Origin: Pisaster brevispinus
Taxonomy: Eukaryota; Echinodermata; Asteroidea; Forcipulatida; Asteriidae
Direction: 5' to 3'
Length of the DNA: 64,000 nt
NCBI GenBank assembly: GCA_023634235.1
Contig: JAMKCF010000015.1
Location: forward strand, 1,899,698 to 1,963,697
Shown here: positions 27,454-39,181 of the stretch, piece after piece
How the letters are laid out: each line of letters starts with the position of its first letter
Position numbering within the stretch: the first letter of the stretch is position 1
Notes under the pieces: model-generated
Seen by the model: only the letters and a program-made list of their open reading frames with translations
The model's database searches: none
Told to the model about the DNA's origin: nothing
Program-made: the position numbers and the translations under genes

Positions 27454-27536
27454 GCTAAGCAGAAATAGGTTACCAGCCAAAGTACCATGTATTGTATAGT
27501 GTTTGTCACTGGTTCTCGGTCTATTTTCTGCTTAGC
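27454..27536. repeat. Inverted repeat with GCTAAGCAGAAATAG arms
   Basis: GCTAAGCAGAAATAG (27454-27468) pairs with CTATTTTCTGCTTAGC (27521-27536), with ACCAG/CTGGT inside. It is related to the GCTTAGCA repeats at 14690 and 47195. Confidence 0.6.
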
Positions 27537-28340
27537 AGAGAAATGTGTTTGTCCCTGGTTCCCAGTCTATTTTGTACTATTTTGTAAACGTGTTGAGCAC
27601 ACTGAGACGTAGCCCAAGACAACCTGCTATAATTAAGACGTGAAACCGATTCCTTTGGCCTGCTCGTTCGTCTCATGCAGAGCGTGGAGGAAGCCGAGGT
27701 GTAAGGGCAAGACGTTTACTCATAGTCTTGCTATACTGCAGTGGGTCCCAGCGTCTAAAATTAGTATACTATTAGAGTACTAGACCAGGAACTAAATTTA
27801 TACGCATATTCTAAATATATAGATTGGCCCTTTTTGTAAAGGTAGCAAAACTTAGGTTTGGGTCTATATTTTCTTTTGCAGATTTATCAAAATTATTATT
27901 TTCTTCTTATGTATTCTAAATTTGCACACTTCTTGTAAGAAAGTGAAATGTTTTATTAAAAATCATCTCCACGAATGATGTTTCAAATAATTCAAATTAG
28001 CTTGTGAATAATCTCCACTTACTCATCAGTTACTTCAGCAAAAAAGAAAAAGGAATTTGAGCGTCTGGGTCATTATGAGCGATTGTGTGGCAAGGAACAA
28101 TCATCTTAAATAATGATGTCACGACAGCCTGCAGTGGCTAACGGATTTAATAATTAACGTCCCCTGGCCCCGAGCCAGTAGACAACGGCCATCTTGCCAT
28201 CCAGTCAAAACATAAAAACTTGAAGTGTGCTAGATGTAGTCACTGCCTTCTTAGAAGGAAAGGCAGGATTGATAAGTATTGACCACGGTCATCAATTTTA
28301 TCCTGAAAACTTTTTGATTGTCATGCACTATGTAAAGTAC

Positions 28341-28643
28341 CCAGCGTTCTCTCTCAACTTGTTCATGGTCTGCTGGCCAAATGCCACTTATAACTTCGGA
28401 GGACCAGTCGCACTGAATCTGCCCACAAGAGGTCCTGCCTGGCTACTAGTTTATTGCTTCCCAAAGCTACGAGTAAAACCACTGCATGCTCGTAATATTC
28501 ATGGTTTCAAACTCAAGTCCCATACGACAGTGCTGAAAGAAAACCCTCAGTTACTGACTATGAAAAATCTGGTGGACTGGTAAAAGATGACAAGCTATAA
28601 CTGGTCCTGCTGGCAAGTCGCTGGTAAGCTAAGGGCAAACCAT
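28341..28643. mobile_element. MITE-like element, diverged relative of 50811-51010
   Basis: Left end CCAGCGTTCTCTCTCAAC and right end GGTAAGCTAAGGGCAAACCATG mirror the ends of the copy inside COX18 intron 3. GGTCTGCTGGCCA and CTGGTCCTGCTGGC are shared internally. It lies partly in a 118-codon open frame that I regard as chance. Confidence 0.5.
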
Positions 28644-31600
28644 GCAGTACAAATCCTGAAGAAAAACATTGATGTCTGAGCTGACTGTCAAAGTTTGAAA
28701 AAAAAAAAAAAACATTTTTAGACAATCAAAATCATCGCTTATTTCGATTGTCATAACAGAAATAACCACGCATATTAGCGTAGTACAAAACCCAGACTAA
28801 ACATAATTGTTTTGATTTTACCCGAATGAGTTGGGTGAGATTGTCATAGTGATAGCTTCTCTTTTAATACACTCGTCCTAATTATCCACAGATGTTGAGT
28901 CTCGGGAGGCGTATTATACTTGAAGATTTAGGATACTAGACAACCACAAGATGTGAGATTAACTGTCTCGAGATGGGTTGATGTTCTGAGGTACGGTTCA
29001 ATATCAATCAGAGCTAACGAGCGCGGGACAACACTTGACATCGCGTCCCATCAATTAGTGATACATCTCGACGTAAACGTTGCTGTCACCCCTACCTCCC
29101 CCTCGCCTCGTTCATCACCTGTTATTAAATTCTCAGTCTGGATCGGATTTCTAATCGGGATGGGGGGATACCCATAAGCGGAAGGGCTGTCTCACAATGA
29201 AACATCTCCCAGCGATTTCAAAATTTCCGGGACAAAAATATTCTGAAAAAAAGGGCATGGAATTACCCGAAAACCATGGCCACTCTGTTGCCCTGGTTCT
29301 GGCTCTTCAAAAATTTCCCAAAGATTTTCAGATTTTCCACTGGAAGTGCCCTTTGCCCAATTGAAAATGGCCTTGCCCTCTCAAAGATGAAACTCAAGGC
29401 CTGAAAATGAAAACTGAAAGTGGTATTTTTCTAACTCCTCCCTAATCAAATCAAGTGACACGATCCTATAGAAAAAGGAACCCAGGTTTGCAGGATTGTT
29501 AAGCCCGTCCCTTCCACTGACTTTTTAATGAAAGATACTCTGACAGTCAATGGTTTGAGTGTTCGACGAAGGTAGCAAACATAGAGCTATGAGTGTGCAT
29601 AAAAAAACCTTCACAATTAACGGGAAGGAGACCCGATTATAGCGGGTACCAATTTGAAGGGGGGTTGCTCCCTAATAACCCCCTCCAAAGTGAGACACCT
29701 TTGACCCTACGCCTGATAAGTTTGTTGTCTTTATTAATATACCATATCCTTCCCTCCTTCCCCCACTTTCCCCCTTCCCATGCAATCCTGCCATCAATCA
29801 TTCGCTTCATAAGATGCCAGTATTGTAACTACACCATCCGTCGACCATCAATGAACCTCTTGATTTCAATAAGAAACACTACTGTTGACATGACGGTATT
29901 GTCATTACTACTAAATACTAACAATTCTAAACCCCCAAAAAATGATTTGTTCGGTTTATCACCATTCCTTCAACTTACACTTTAATTTCCCTTCGATTCT
30001 TTCATTGAAAATCTTTGTCATATAAATCCTTGTAGACTATCTCACACACCGGTGTAGAAAAGAACATGAAATGATATTGCTGTAAAACAAAAGGATTTTC
30101 AACTTGGAAGAGATTGTCCATGTGAATAATACTTGAAGTTGGCACAAACAAAGTGTTTCGGTGTTTTTATTCCCAGTCCTCCAAATCACTGTTTATCCAG
30201 CGATCTTGCTAATGGCATAGAGCAATGCCTTGCCCTGTGCTATTAACGGTAAACACACAGCTGGTGCATACTAATAACGTACGCCTGTATAGTTCACCTG
30301 ACACCACTAGACTTCCCAACATACACCGTGTACCTGTCAAAATAACAACATCCCCTGAGCGATACCTTTGAGCCCATTAGAGTATGCAGTACACGTGGAG
30401 AAATTACAGCTTGAGGAAACTTTACGGCTCATAGCATGGAATACGAACCCGTTTCAAAAATGATCCAATTTGTAGCCTTATACCCTATAGTGCTGAACTG
30501 GTCGTTGTACCAAGATAGATTTATTGACATTGTGGTATGTGAGCTTGTTTCAATGTCGTCAAATGTGCAAGCCAACTGGTTTATTTTGGCTGGGTTAAAA
30601 TCTTAAGTGCTGCCCATGTTGTCAGGAACCCAGACTTCAACCAACCCCTACAAGCCCCCCCCCCCCCCCCCCCACACACACACACAGAACACATACAATG
30701 CAGCTGACAAACACACATTGTTTAGTAGAGCGACATTGCGGGATTTCCCCCATTTGTTCCCACTTTCCCTTTCCTGTAATCTTTCTTGTCAGAAACATTG
30801 TGGGCTATACAAATTCCCCACAAGTACAGTTCCAACCTAAAAATCACACACAACGTCCATGTTGTCAGGGCAAGTTGACATTTCTACGGAGTTGGGGACA
30901 GAGAAGGCGTTGGAGAGTAAACAAAAACAAAAACATCATGATCCCTGCACGCAATCTGAGAATAATTACAAGAAAAACACCTTGCTTCTAAAATGTGGAT
31001 CCCAACTAAACACAAACCAAACCAAGTTAATTATTTTGACATTCTCTTGGATTTTCCTGCAAAAAAAAAAAAGTCGCCCGTGACAGGCAAACACAAACAA
31101 TACACTTCTATAAACTGAAGTCAGGCCAAACATTTTTATCTCCATCCCCTGTTACCCTCCAGCAGTACCAGCGGTCCCCGAGCGCATCTACACGGCAAGA
31201 AACTCCACGATGTCATGAGGAACTAACTGTACACGGGGCTAAAATACCGTAAGGACCCAGTGTCCTAATCCGAACAGGAAGATCATGTGCTTATCTTACC
31301 CTTCCAACGCAGTGAGGTAACCCCTCCAATCTCGAAGCACACCCCCACAAGTGTCTCTACTGATATCTACGACTTCTCACTAACTTCTTACAGATACAAC
31401 TCCCCCCCCCCCCCCTCTCCTGCTCCTCGCATGCTATCAAGTATCACCTTAACTTGTGCCATATTATAGCTGTTTTGTCCCAACTGTTCGTGCTTTGCGA
31501 AACACAACTGGCACAATAAAGGTGAAAATGGCCGTGCTCAACAAATCCCATGAAATAAATTCTTTGGTTGACATCCCATACAGCTCGCGCCCTTGATTGT

Positions 31601-34600
31601 CGACATGCAGTTGCATTTTTTCTGTCAATTTTAAAATCCCTGTCTAACAATTCCTGACAGATAAATGGGTTGCATTTTTGTTATATACGTCACAACCAAT
31701 TTGGGCTGCACATCAGATAAATCTGTGTTGTCTTCCAGGTTAGAAACCAAAGTTCAGATCCTTATTAGGAACAACTTGCAAGATGAATGTGCAGTAAATC
31801 CGACCACTAGAACTTAAAAATTCATTTATTCATACCCAAAGGCCACGTCATACAAATCAGCGTCAGCATGGACATTAAACACGCTTCAACAGCCAGGAGG
31901 TGTAAAAAAAATAAACTACAATTATAAGCAGATTTCTAAAGCAGACTAATAAAGAATGTTTTGCAATGCGCCTTCAACAACAATTTACACAATATTTCAA
32001 AGGGAACTGTTCCGAATTAGGTGAGATGTGAAAGCGAAACCGTACCTAATTCCCGCTCACATCCACACCGGCTTTCCTTGCCCCAGAAAATCCCGCCCAG
32101 AGGATCCAGATCCTTCATGGGCCATCATGGAGTTTGATTTGTGTTGAGCCCAGGCCAGGTAAAGGGGGAAGGGGGAATTGTCAGGCAGGGCTTATCTGCA
32201 TTCCGATCGAGGGCATGAGTAATAACGAGGTTGTACCTAGTACGTGTGCCACCCAACCTATAAATGGGGTGCCTTGCGATTTAAAATAACCTTCGCGGTG
32301 CAACATTTGATGATAGCTTATAAAAGTTGTGTTGACAAGCCAACCTCAAATCTACTCCGAAAAAAAAATAATGACGTAAGAATTTGAAGGAAGTATAAAC
32401 GATCTTAATTACTCTTCCAACATAGTTGGAGATTTAATACATTTTTTTTTCTTTCCCAGAAAGTTTTCTGACTATGTTGGATGGTACTGCAGGACGCCAA
32501 AAATTGTAACTGGGCGAGGCAAGCAAGACTCATCACAGTAAACAATGTGGGTGCTAACTGTGAAAGTATTAAATAACCGTTAAGTAACCGTTGAGGTATT
32601 TTGGAGAATTCTGATGGGTCTCTAAAGCCAAACCGACGGCACTTGGGTTAGGGTTTTTAAATGTTAACAAAAACAAAATGTTGCCTTCATTAAAACTGAT
32701 ACAATGTCATTATTTTTGGACTACCCCAACTTTTGATTCAACTGCAGTCTACGACCGTGTGTCACATCATAAAAATCATATATCAACAGCTGCTGTTAGT
32801 GAAGTTAACCCTCTTTTCCAGGTACCAGGCAAATCCCATGTTTCCCTCTGGACCAACATTGCCCACCCAGCTCTATGTGTTTTACATTCTTCAAGACTTC
32901 AAATGGAATTTGAGGAAACAGTTTTAAGCTCGCTGCATGAGTAGTCTTCGATCAAGCCGTTACAAGGTTTGTAACCACCACGGAGAAGCAAGTGATGATA
33001 GTAAAATGACTGGGAAATTCTTACTCCCATAATCCCATTACATCATGAGAAATTACGGTAAATGGACAATGAGTTAGGTCGGGGAAAATAAATCTGACAT
33101 GGGGTTATAAGCATATAGAGGCGAGACGATCATCGTGATCCCGTCCACGTTCTCCAATTAAAAATAAGCCGGAGGCACTGCAGTGCTGCGGTAGCGTGTT
33201 GGAGTCGATCGCCGGATAAACACAGGGGCAAATATGTTGTTTATTGATTTGTACATTCGTAATACTATCACCAACATAACATCCCAACATTATTAGTCAA
33301 CCCAAATAACGCTCTTCCTCTACCCCAAAAATTCAAGCTTCATTTTGTAAATCTATGTGACCCGCATGCTCACAAACTCATTATTCAAAGTGTATACAAC
33401 GCGGCTTGACGTTTTCCAACAAGTAAATTGTCCAAACACAACTGAAAACATTGGAGACCTCGACCATTTCACCGACCACAAAACTTCACGCTTGAATTAA
33501 ACCCATGATTAAACCGTGTATCTAATTATTATACCACTGTCACTTCACTTGAAGTAGGTCAGTTACTGTCCTAAACTAACATCACAACCTGTGTCCCTCA
33601 ATAAAAGATAAAGAAAACTGAACCTGATATAGAAAAACAGCGATTAAAAAGTTCAGGCGGGTTCCCCACCCACTGTTCGTCTATCATCATCAGTAAAATC
33701 CATTGCATAATCAATCCTTGACTGATTGTATTCAAACGTAAAAGATACTTTTTACAAGTTTGTAAATTGGTTCCCAGATGGGGAATCAACACAAGGTCTA
33801 GACGTGTAGGCTACCAAACCACTGTTCAAGGTCCAACAACAGATGGGAACCGACTTTCCAAAATTTACAACTGGGAAATCATCAATTTGTTTATAAAATA
33901 AACAATTACTGGGATGTACTTCAACGGTTCGAGGGACATTTCCTAACATTTTTTGGGGATGAAATGTTAAACTGTAAAAAAAATGTGTATGTGTGACTCA
34001 CGTGTGAGACAGTGACTATGACGGGAGGCTATCCGTTTGTACATGGGAGGCAGCGTGACCATTCACATGTTAATTTTGGGGAGGGCTACAATAACACGAT
34101 CCTTGGGAACATTTTGAGACAACTTTTTGGAATGCAATCGATTGAATAGTCAGGCCTTGCCATTCTATATATGTACTTTCTATTCTCGTCTGGTTTGCAT
34201 TTTTGTGATCGAATCGCCGCAAAAATGCCAAGCGTAATTTACAAAATTTGATGAGGAAATAACGAGGAGTGTTTATTAATATACACAAATGTGTGAAATT
34301 CGCTTCAGGATGGATTCCAGATGCTAATATTTTGTCCACAGTAAAACCAAAATCTAAGAAAAGAATAGTAATACGCAATGTTTAAATACATGCATGATTT
34401 ATTACAGTGTGTGTTATTGTACGTAAAACAATAATGCCGTGTTGTGCGCACAAACACCACGGGCACAACTCGCAATGACAAAACACATCTGTCACATTAA
34501 ATAAATAACCCTTGTAATAAGAAACACAATTTGCTGGAACTCAGCTTTTAATATAATAAAACTGAAGCCCTTTTTTCATTATGTTCGCGTTCAATATCAG

Positions 34601-34873
34601 CTACAACAGTATTTGCCACTGATAGTTTGTGTTTTTTAACCCCAGTCTATCCCAAATTTTAACAGGAAAATGGGTATCTGACCCTCCAAGCCAAGTACCA
34701 TTTGAAAAACATGTTTCAAATTTACCAGTATTAGTAATATTTCCTGAATAGCAGCTCAACGTAAATTATATATAAAAGAAATAGAGAAAACACAAAAACT
34801 TTTTTTTTTTGAAAGTATGATAGATAAATCGTTGCAGAACCCGCTGCTAAAATATAGGATTCGAACTGCCTCT
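28644..34873. other. Non-coding stretch
   Basis: It holds poly-A (28697-28711), poly-C (30655-30673) followed by (CA)n, poly-C at about 31400 and many stop codons. No domain or splice-bounded exon was recognised. Confidence 0.5.
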
Positions 34874-34930
34874 AGCTGCCGGGTAGCTCGGTGGTCTAAG
34901 GTCGTGGGTTCGAATCCCACTCGAGTGATA
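34874..34930 (+). mobile_element. Truncated tRNA-like sequence (A box and B box, no anticodon arm)
   Basis: TAGCTCGGTGG (34884-34894) and GGTTCGAATCC (34907-34917) match pol III A and B boxes, but only 12 nt separate them. The anticodon arm is missing. It is a tRNA relic or SINE head, not a functional tRNA. Confidence 0.55.
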
Positions 34931-35938
34931 TTTCTGTGGATTTTTTTTTCACAGGACTACGGAAAATACTGAATTTACAGTGCTTTATACACATCGGTGT
35001 AAGAGTAAAAAACAAATAATATTTTTTAAATAATATGTATCAATGTGTGTTTTATTGTGAACGGTTGACCGGGTTCCTTACACACAACGCGCACAAGCCT
35101 TGAGTTTGTATAAACAGTTACAATGGAATGTTATGCAATGCAATCAGAGAATAATCAGCCATCCGGCAATGCACATTCATTAAACGCCATTCCCTACGTG
35201 TAATGTTTGTCGTGGAACAACTTGTACGGTGTTCGCCGTACATATCAAAAGGCTTTCCCACACTAGACCTTTGGACTCTCAAATCTTTTGTCGTTCTGCA
35301 CTGTTGACTTGTCAATGTAAATAACAACTTTCCTGCGTTTTTCCACAAATTTCATCCATTCAATTGAGTCTAATGCTAGTTTACGCTGGTGGGAATGAAG
35401 GCCGCCGATGCGGGTTTCTTTCAAAGAAAAAAAAACCCCACAAGTATTGGAGAAATCCTTGAACGTAATGTACTGGGTAACATAATTTTTTATGTACATT
35501 TCCTCTCGAGGATTAATGATTTGATTTCGAAGCCAAACGAGGTTTTACTGTGAAGGGAACCGGATTTGTTCTGCCGGGGTTGTTGTTGTTTTTTTGCAAA
35601 ATCATGGAGACTGATGTTGTGTCGCGAAGACCTTCTTCGTAATACTGCCCAACTAAGCCGGTTACATAAATTAAATCAAGACAGATTCTGAGTTTGTCTT
35701 AATTATTGATACTTTTTCCCCAACTCTCTGTCTCTCTTTCAGTGAAGTTCAACTCCATTTATTTCTCGCCTACTTTTCATGAAGGTTGCTCATTACCCCC
35801 AAATAACACAAACACATCAAAACAATTTTGAATAATTTATCAACAACAAGTAACTCCATCATAACCAAGCAGATAGATATAAAGAGCTAGAAATAAAAAT
35901 TATCAGAGGCAATGTCATTTAAAATTTTTTTTACATAC

Positions 35939-36359
35939 CTTCTCGAATGAACTTCCGAATGACTTTCCTTGCCCTATCCGTCGACTCGACCGGATTAGCA
36001 ACAATGGGATACAACCCGTCCACTCTCCTCTCCCCAAGGAACAAAATATACTCAAGATCCTCAGATAAATCCGTAGTTTCCCAAAAACAAGGTTCCACAG
36101 TCCCGAAGCCTGTGATGTTGATCTCTGGCTCCTCCACATCTCCTTTTAGAATTCTGTCCACTCTCTGCCGCGCTAGAACGTTCTCCCCCTGCATCGAAAC
36201 ACCCGCAATGACAACACTTGACGACCGGTAAAATCTGGCCTCTGTCATTTCTACATCTGTCGGTTGGCAGGCATTGCACAAACTGATGCTGCAGAGAAAA
36301 ACTAAAAGCAAACTGACTCTTGAAAACGTTCTGACGGGGAATTTTCTTGTGGCATCCAT
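35939..36359 (-). CDS. First coding exon of a secreted protein with an agrin NtA / neuregulin-type N-terminal domain (partial gene)
   Basis: The exon encodes 140 codons plus one base (phase 1). The ATG is at 36359; the frame stays open further upstream, but with no earlier ATG. Residues 1-30 are a signal peptide with basic residues near the start, the hydrophobic core VSLLLVFLCSISL, and likely cleavage at CNA|CQP that would leave Cys31 as the mature N-terminus, as in TIMP/NTR-like folds. Residues 31-141 contain RVDRILKGD, INITGFGTVEPC (Cys91) and LEYILFLGE. This order resembles agrin NtA (V-R-x-LKG, then ISGFG-x-x-x-C, then an IFF strand). The end, PIVANPVESTDRARKVIRKF, resembles the N-terminal module of neuregulin 1/2. 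One N-glycosylation sequon is at Asn81. The donor AG|GTATGT lies at 35939/35938. Later exons should lie at lower coordinates, but none could be identified. Domain family is moderately sure from remembered family patterns; agrin versus neuregulin identity is inference. Confidence 0.72.
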
Positions 36360-36739
36360 TGTGGAAACTGGGGGTGAATTAATGGTGAAAGAACCGTTGG
36401 CTTTTGAGAGTGAAAACGTCAGCTTTATGTTCCTTCTGTGCAAGTAATGGCGTGAATCTCTCTCCCGGTGCTGCTGTTGCTGTGTGCGTGTTGCACAACT
36501 GATGTTCTCGTGTAGTTATGATGCACGACTTGCTTGTGTGGCCTCCACAGTATTGAAACTATTCTATCCGCTGCGTGGCGCTGTTGACGTTTCTAGCAGC
36601 TCTCGAGCTGTGCTCCTCGTCTTATGAACTCGACTGTCAAGAATGAAGCAAGTGGTTCGGCACAACCAGCTTATGACATGGATGTGTTTATCCGTAAGAA
36701 CTTGGCCACACTTTGGGAAACTCCCCCCTACCAAACCGC

Positions 36740-36800
36740 ACCATCACCCGGAAGTGCAGTCGCCTGTGACGTCACGCCTTACATACCACGCTTGCGCAAT
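36740..36800. promoter_or_regulatory. TATA-less promoter-like cluster: ETS site, CRE and NRF1-like site
   Basis: CCGGAAGTG (36748-36756) matches the ETS/GABP consensus. TGACGTCA (36767-36774) is a perfect palindromic CRE. TTGCGCAA (about 36792) resembles NRF1 or C/EBP sites. All three fall within about 55 bp, roughly 400 bp upstream of the minus-strand ATG at 36359. The motifs are seen directly; promoter function is inferred. The cluster may serve the minus-strand NtA-like gene, or a divergent plus-strand transcript of which I see no coding part. Confidence 0.4.
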
Positions 36801-37214
36801 AGGGTCTACTGCTGAGATTTTGGTTGGTTTTATTAATTTTTTGTGGGTTGGGAATGACTTCTCGTTAACACTTTCCCAGCAGTTAATGTTTCATTTAATC
36901 AGAATAGTTCATTGTGGTCATTTTGCAAATCACAACATTTAACCAGTGCTCAAATAGACAGCAAATTGCCCGTTTCTATAATGGTTAAGAGTATTTTGCC
37001 GGCGTGTTTATAGCAACCACCCCCATTCGTTAATGATTGATTCCATCCTTCGGTGAGGTTCGAAAGTCTTTTGTGCTCTGCCGGCTGACATTATTGTGTC
37101 CCTAATCCTTACTGTACATAGTTGTAGTAACTTGTTGTTACACTCAGGTAAACATACTCTAGTACAGTTAACTTTATCGACTTGCTTAGTCACGTTAGCG
37201 TGGAGAAAGACTTT

Positions 37215-37300
37215 CGAAAAGATCGAATAATGTAATCCGACCCAGGTATCGATCTCTCGGTCAAAAGGAGCTAAGTTATCTACCCACACTGCCATAGACC
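37215..37300 (-). mobile_element. Degenerate tRNA-like SINE head, minus strand
   Basis: On the minus strand GTGGGTAGATAACTTAGCTC is followed by GACCGAGAGATCGATACCTG then GGTCGG, resembling an A box and a B box in a tRNA-derived head. Low certainty. Confidence 0.35.
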
Positions 37301-37929
37301 TACCCCATACTTGTAAACGGTTTTGAGTGGGTTTTTTTTATTATTAGAGAAGCATAGGCCTAAAGAAGAAACAGAACGTAGACTGTGTAACATTCTTGAC
37401 AACTTCCTCTGAACCGCAAACTTCGGCACATTTTCCCGCTCAAAATAGCTCGTAGAAATCGGAAGTGGTGGACACAACATTTCAACGCTTTGGTTATTCC
37501 GGGTGTTGAGGAAGGCGTGCATCCCTTAGTGTAAACAAACACTGCCTAACGGTGTCGTTAGCCTTTGTGGGACTAAATATGGACTCAATCGACAAACCTT
37601 TGTTTGGTGGGTGATAACTTTGTCGGCTAAAGTCTAATATAATTCAGGACACTTTTAATCTTGACGGAAACATGTGGCGGCGAACATTATTTAAAGTGCT
37701 GTTGATGAAAGTCGTAAAGGCGGGATGGAAACGGAAATATTTTGGTAACACAACAACTTTGATAGAAAGTGGAAACTATTTTGTTTTCCGGATTTTTACG
37801 TAGTGCACATCTGCTTGTAATGTTTTTTTCCGTGTATTTTTTTCTCATGTTTATTTATTATTATTATATATTTTGTTAATGTATTTATTTATTTTTTAGA
37901 CACTTCACATTAAATTTGGTCTGAGGGCA

Positions 37930-38230
37930 TGAAATGAAATGAAATGAAATGAAATGAAATGAAATGCAATGAAATGAAATGAAATGAAATGACATGAAAC
38001 GAAATGAAATGAAATGTAATATGAAATGAAATGAAACGAAATGAAATGAAATGAAATGAAATGAAATGAAATGAAATGAAATGAAATGAAATGAAATGAA
38101 ATGAAATGAAATGAAATGAAATGAAATGAAATGAATGAAATGAAATGAAATGAAATGAAATGAAATGAAATGAAATGAAATGAAATGAAATGACATGACA
38201 TGACATGAAATTACATGAAATGAAATGAAA
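37930..38230. repeat. (ATGAA)n pentanucleotide satellite, about 300 bp
   Basis: About 58 pentamers, reading TTTCA repeats on the minus strand. The middle (38040-38130) is nearly pure. The ends carry variants (ATGCA, ACATG, AAACG). It produces spurious minus-strand frames of Phe-His-Phe-Ile-Ser repeats. Confidence 0.97.
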
Positions 38231-39016
38231 TATTTTTGCTAAAGGAATGTTTACATTCTAATAATGTAAACTCTTTGTAGAATTGTAGTAGTACTATATC
38301 ATGACACCACATTTTGTATCTTTGAAAAAATTGAATTATTTAGTTGTTCACTGTCTTTTTGATTGTACAATAAACCAAAGTTAACTACATGGGCCTGCGC
38401 CATTTTGTTGAAGTTTATATAACTATTGGAATTAAAAAACAATAAATAAATAAAGTAATGTGAAAAAACGTGTCGAGAGAGTTTTGACATTTTCAAAATG
38501 GTAATTAACAATCGGTAATGAAGTACAGCTTGGTTAATGGTAAGACTGTCAGAATAATCTTCCTCTTCTTTTTTAACGAAATGTTCCCCTAAATTTAGGT
38601 TAATGTTATCTGAGATTCTCTAATCGTTTAAAGTAAGATGGTCCATATCCGCCTCACCCACGCATTGATTACACTAATCTTGCCTCATCGACTATTTTGT
38701 TTACTGTTTTCTTCCCGCGCTATGTCCTGTCAACAGACGGATAACAATGGTGTTAATTAGTCATGATTAGAATGGGTTAATTATCTGGTTCAGTACAAAG
38801 ATTAAATTTCACTAGAATGGTTGATTGGAGTGGGCAGATGAACTGGTCATTTCCACAAAATGTTTTTTTGTTTTACTTGAGGCCAAGGGCTTTGTGTTTA
38901 AAAGTTCAATGGTTTAGATTAACACGTACATGGAACGAGACGCAACTTACTATCATACAGAATTTTAAGTAACTTGACCATGAGGGAAACTGTTGACTGA
39001 GTAAAATCTATATAAA
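38231..39016. other. Non-coding stretch
   Basis: AT-rich; no gene or clear repeat seen. Confidence 0.5.
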
Positions 39017-39181
39017 TTTGGGTTGAACAAAGACAAGTTGACTTGTACCTCGAACAAAGATATTGGAAAAATAAGGAGACCTTATAGACACCTCCGAGTT
39101 GGTAAAGCACCGGTACGTTAATCCGGGGGACACACATGTTCAAATCCCTCTCTAGTAGTTGTTTTCTTTGTTCAACCCAAA
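39017..39181 (+). mobile_element. 165-bp element: tRNA-like core inside perfect 16-bp terminal inverted repeats
   Basis: TTTGGGTTGAACAAAG (39017-39032) and CTTTGTTCAACCCAAA (39166-39181) are exact inverted copies. Inside is a tRNA-like sequence (GAGTTGGTAAAGCACCGGTACGTTAATCCGG, then a degenerate B box GTTCAAATCCC). A related copy is at 59209-59343. Confidence 0.75.

Noticed and set aside
28227..28583. 118-codon plus-strand open frame
   Set aside because: It overlaps a diverged MITE-like element and shows no protein family pattern.
29593..29985. 130-codon plus-strand open frame
   Set aside because: Low-complexity Leu/Pro/Ser content in pyrimidine-rich DNA; no family resemblance.
34874..34930. 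A functional tRNA gene
   Set aside because: A and B boxes are present, but the anticodon arm is missing and no cloverleaf can form.
36360..36443. Extending the NtA-like protein 28 codons upstream
   Set aside because: The upstream frame has no ATG (the codon at 36443 is TTG), and the signal peptide fits a start at 36359.
37885..38206. Three overlapping minus-strand frames of about 100 codons of Phe-His-Phe-Ile-Ser repeats
   Set aside because: Translation of the (ATGAA)n satellite; not a gene.
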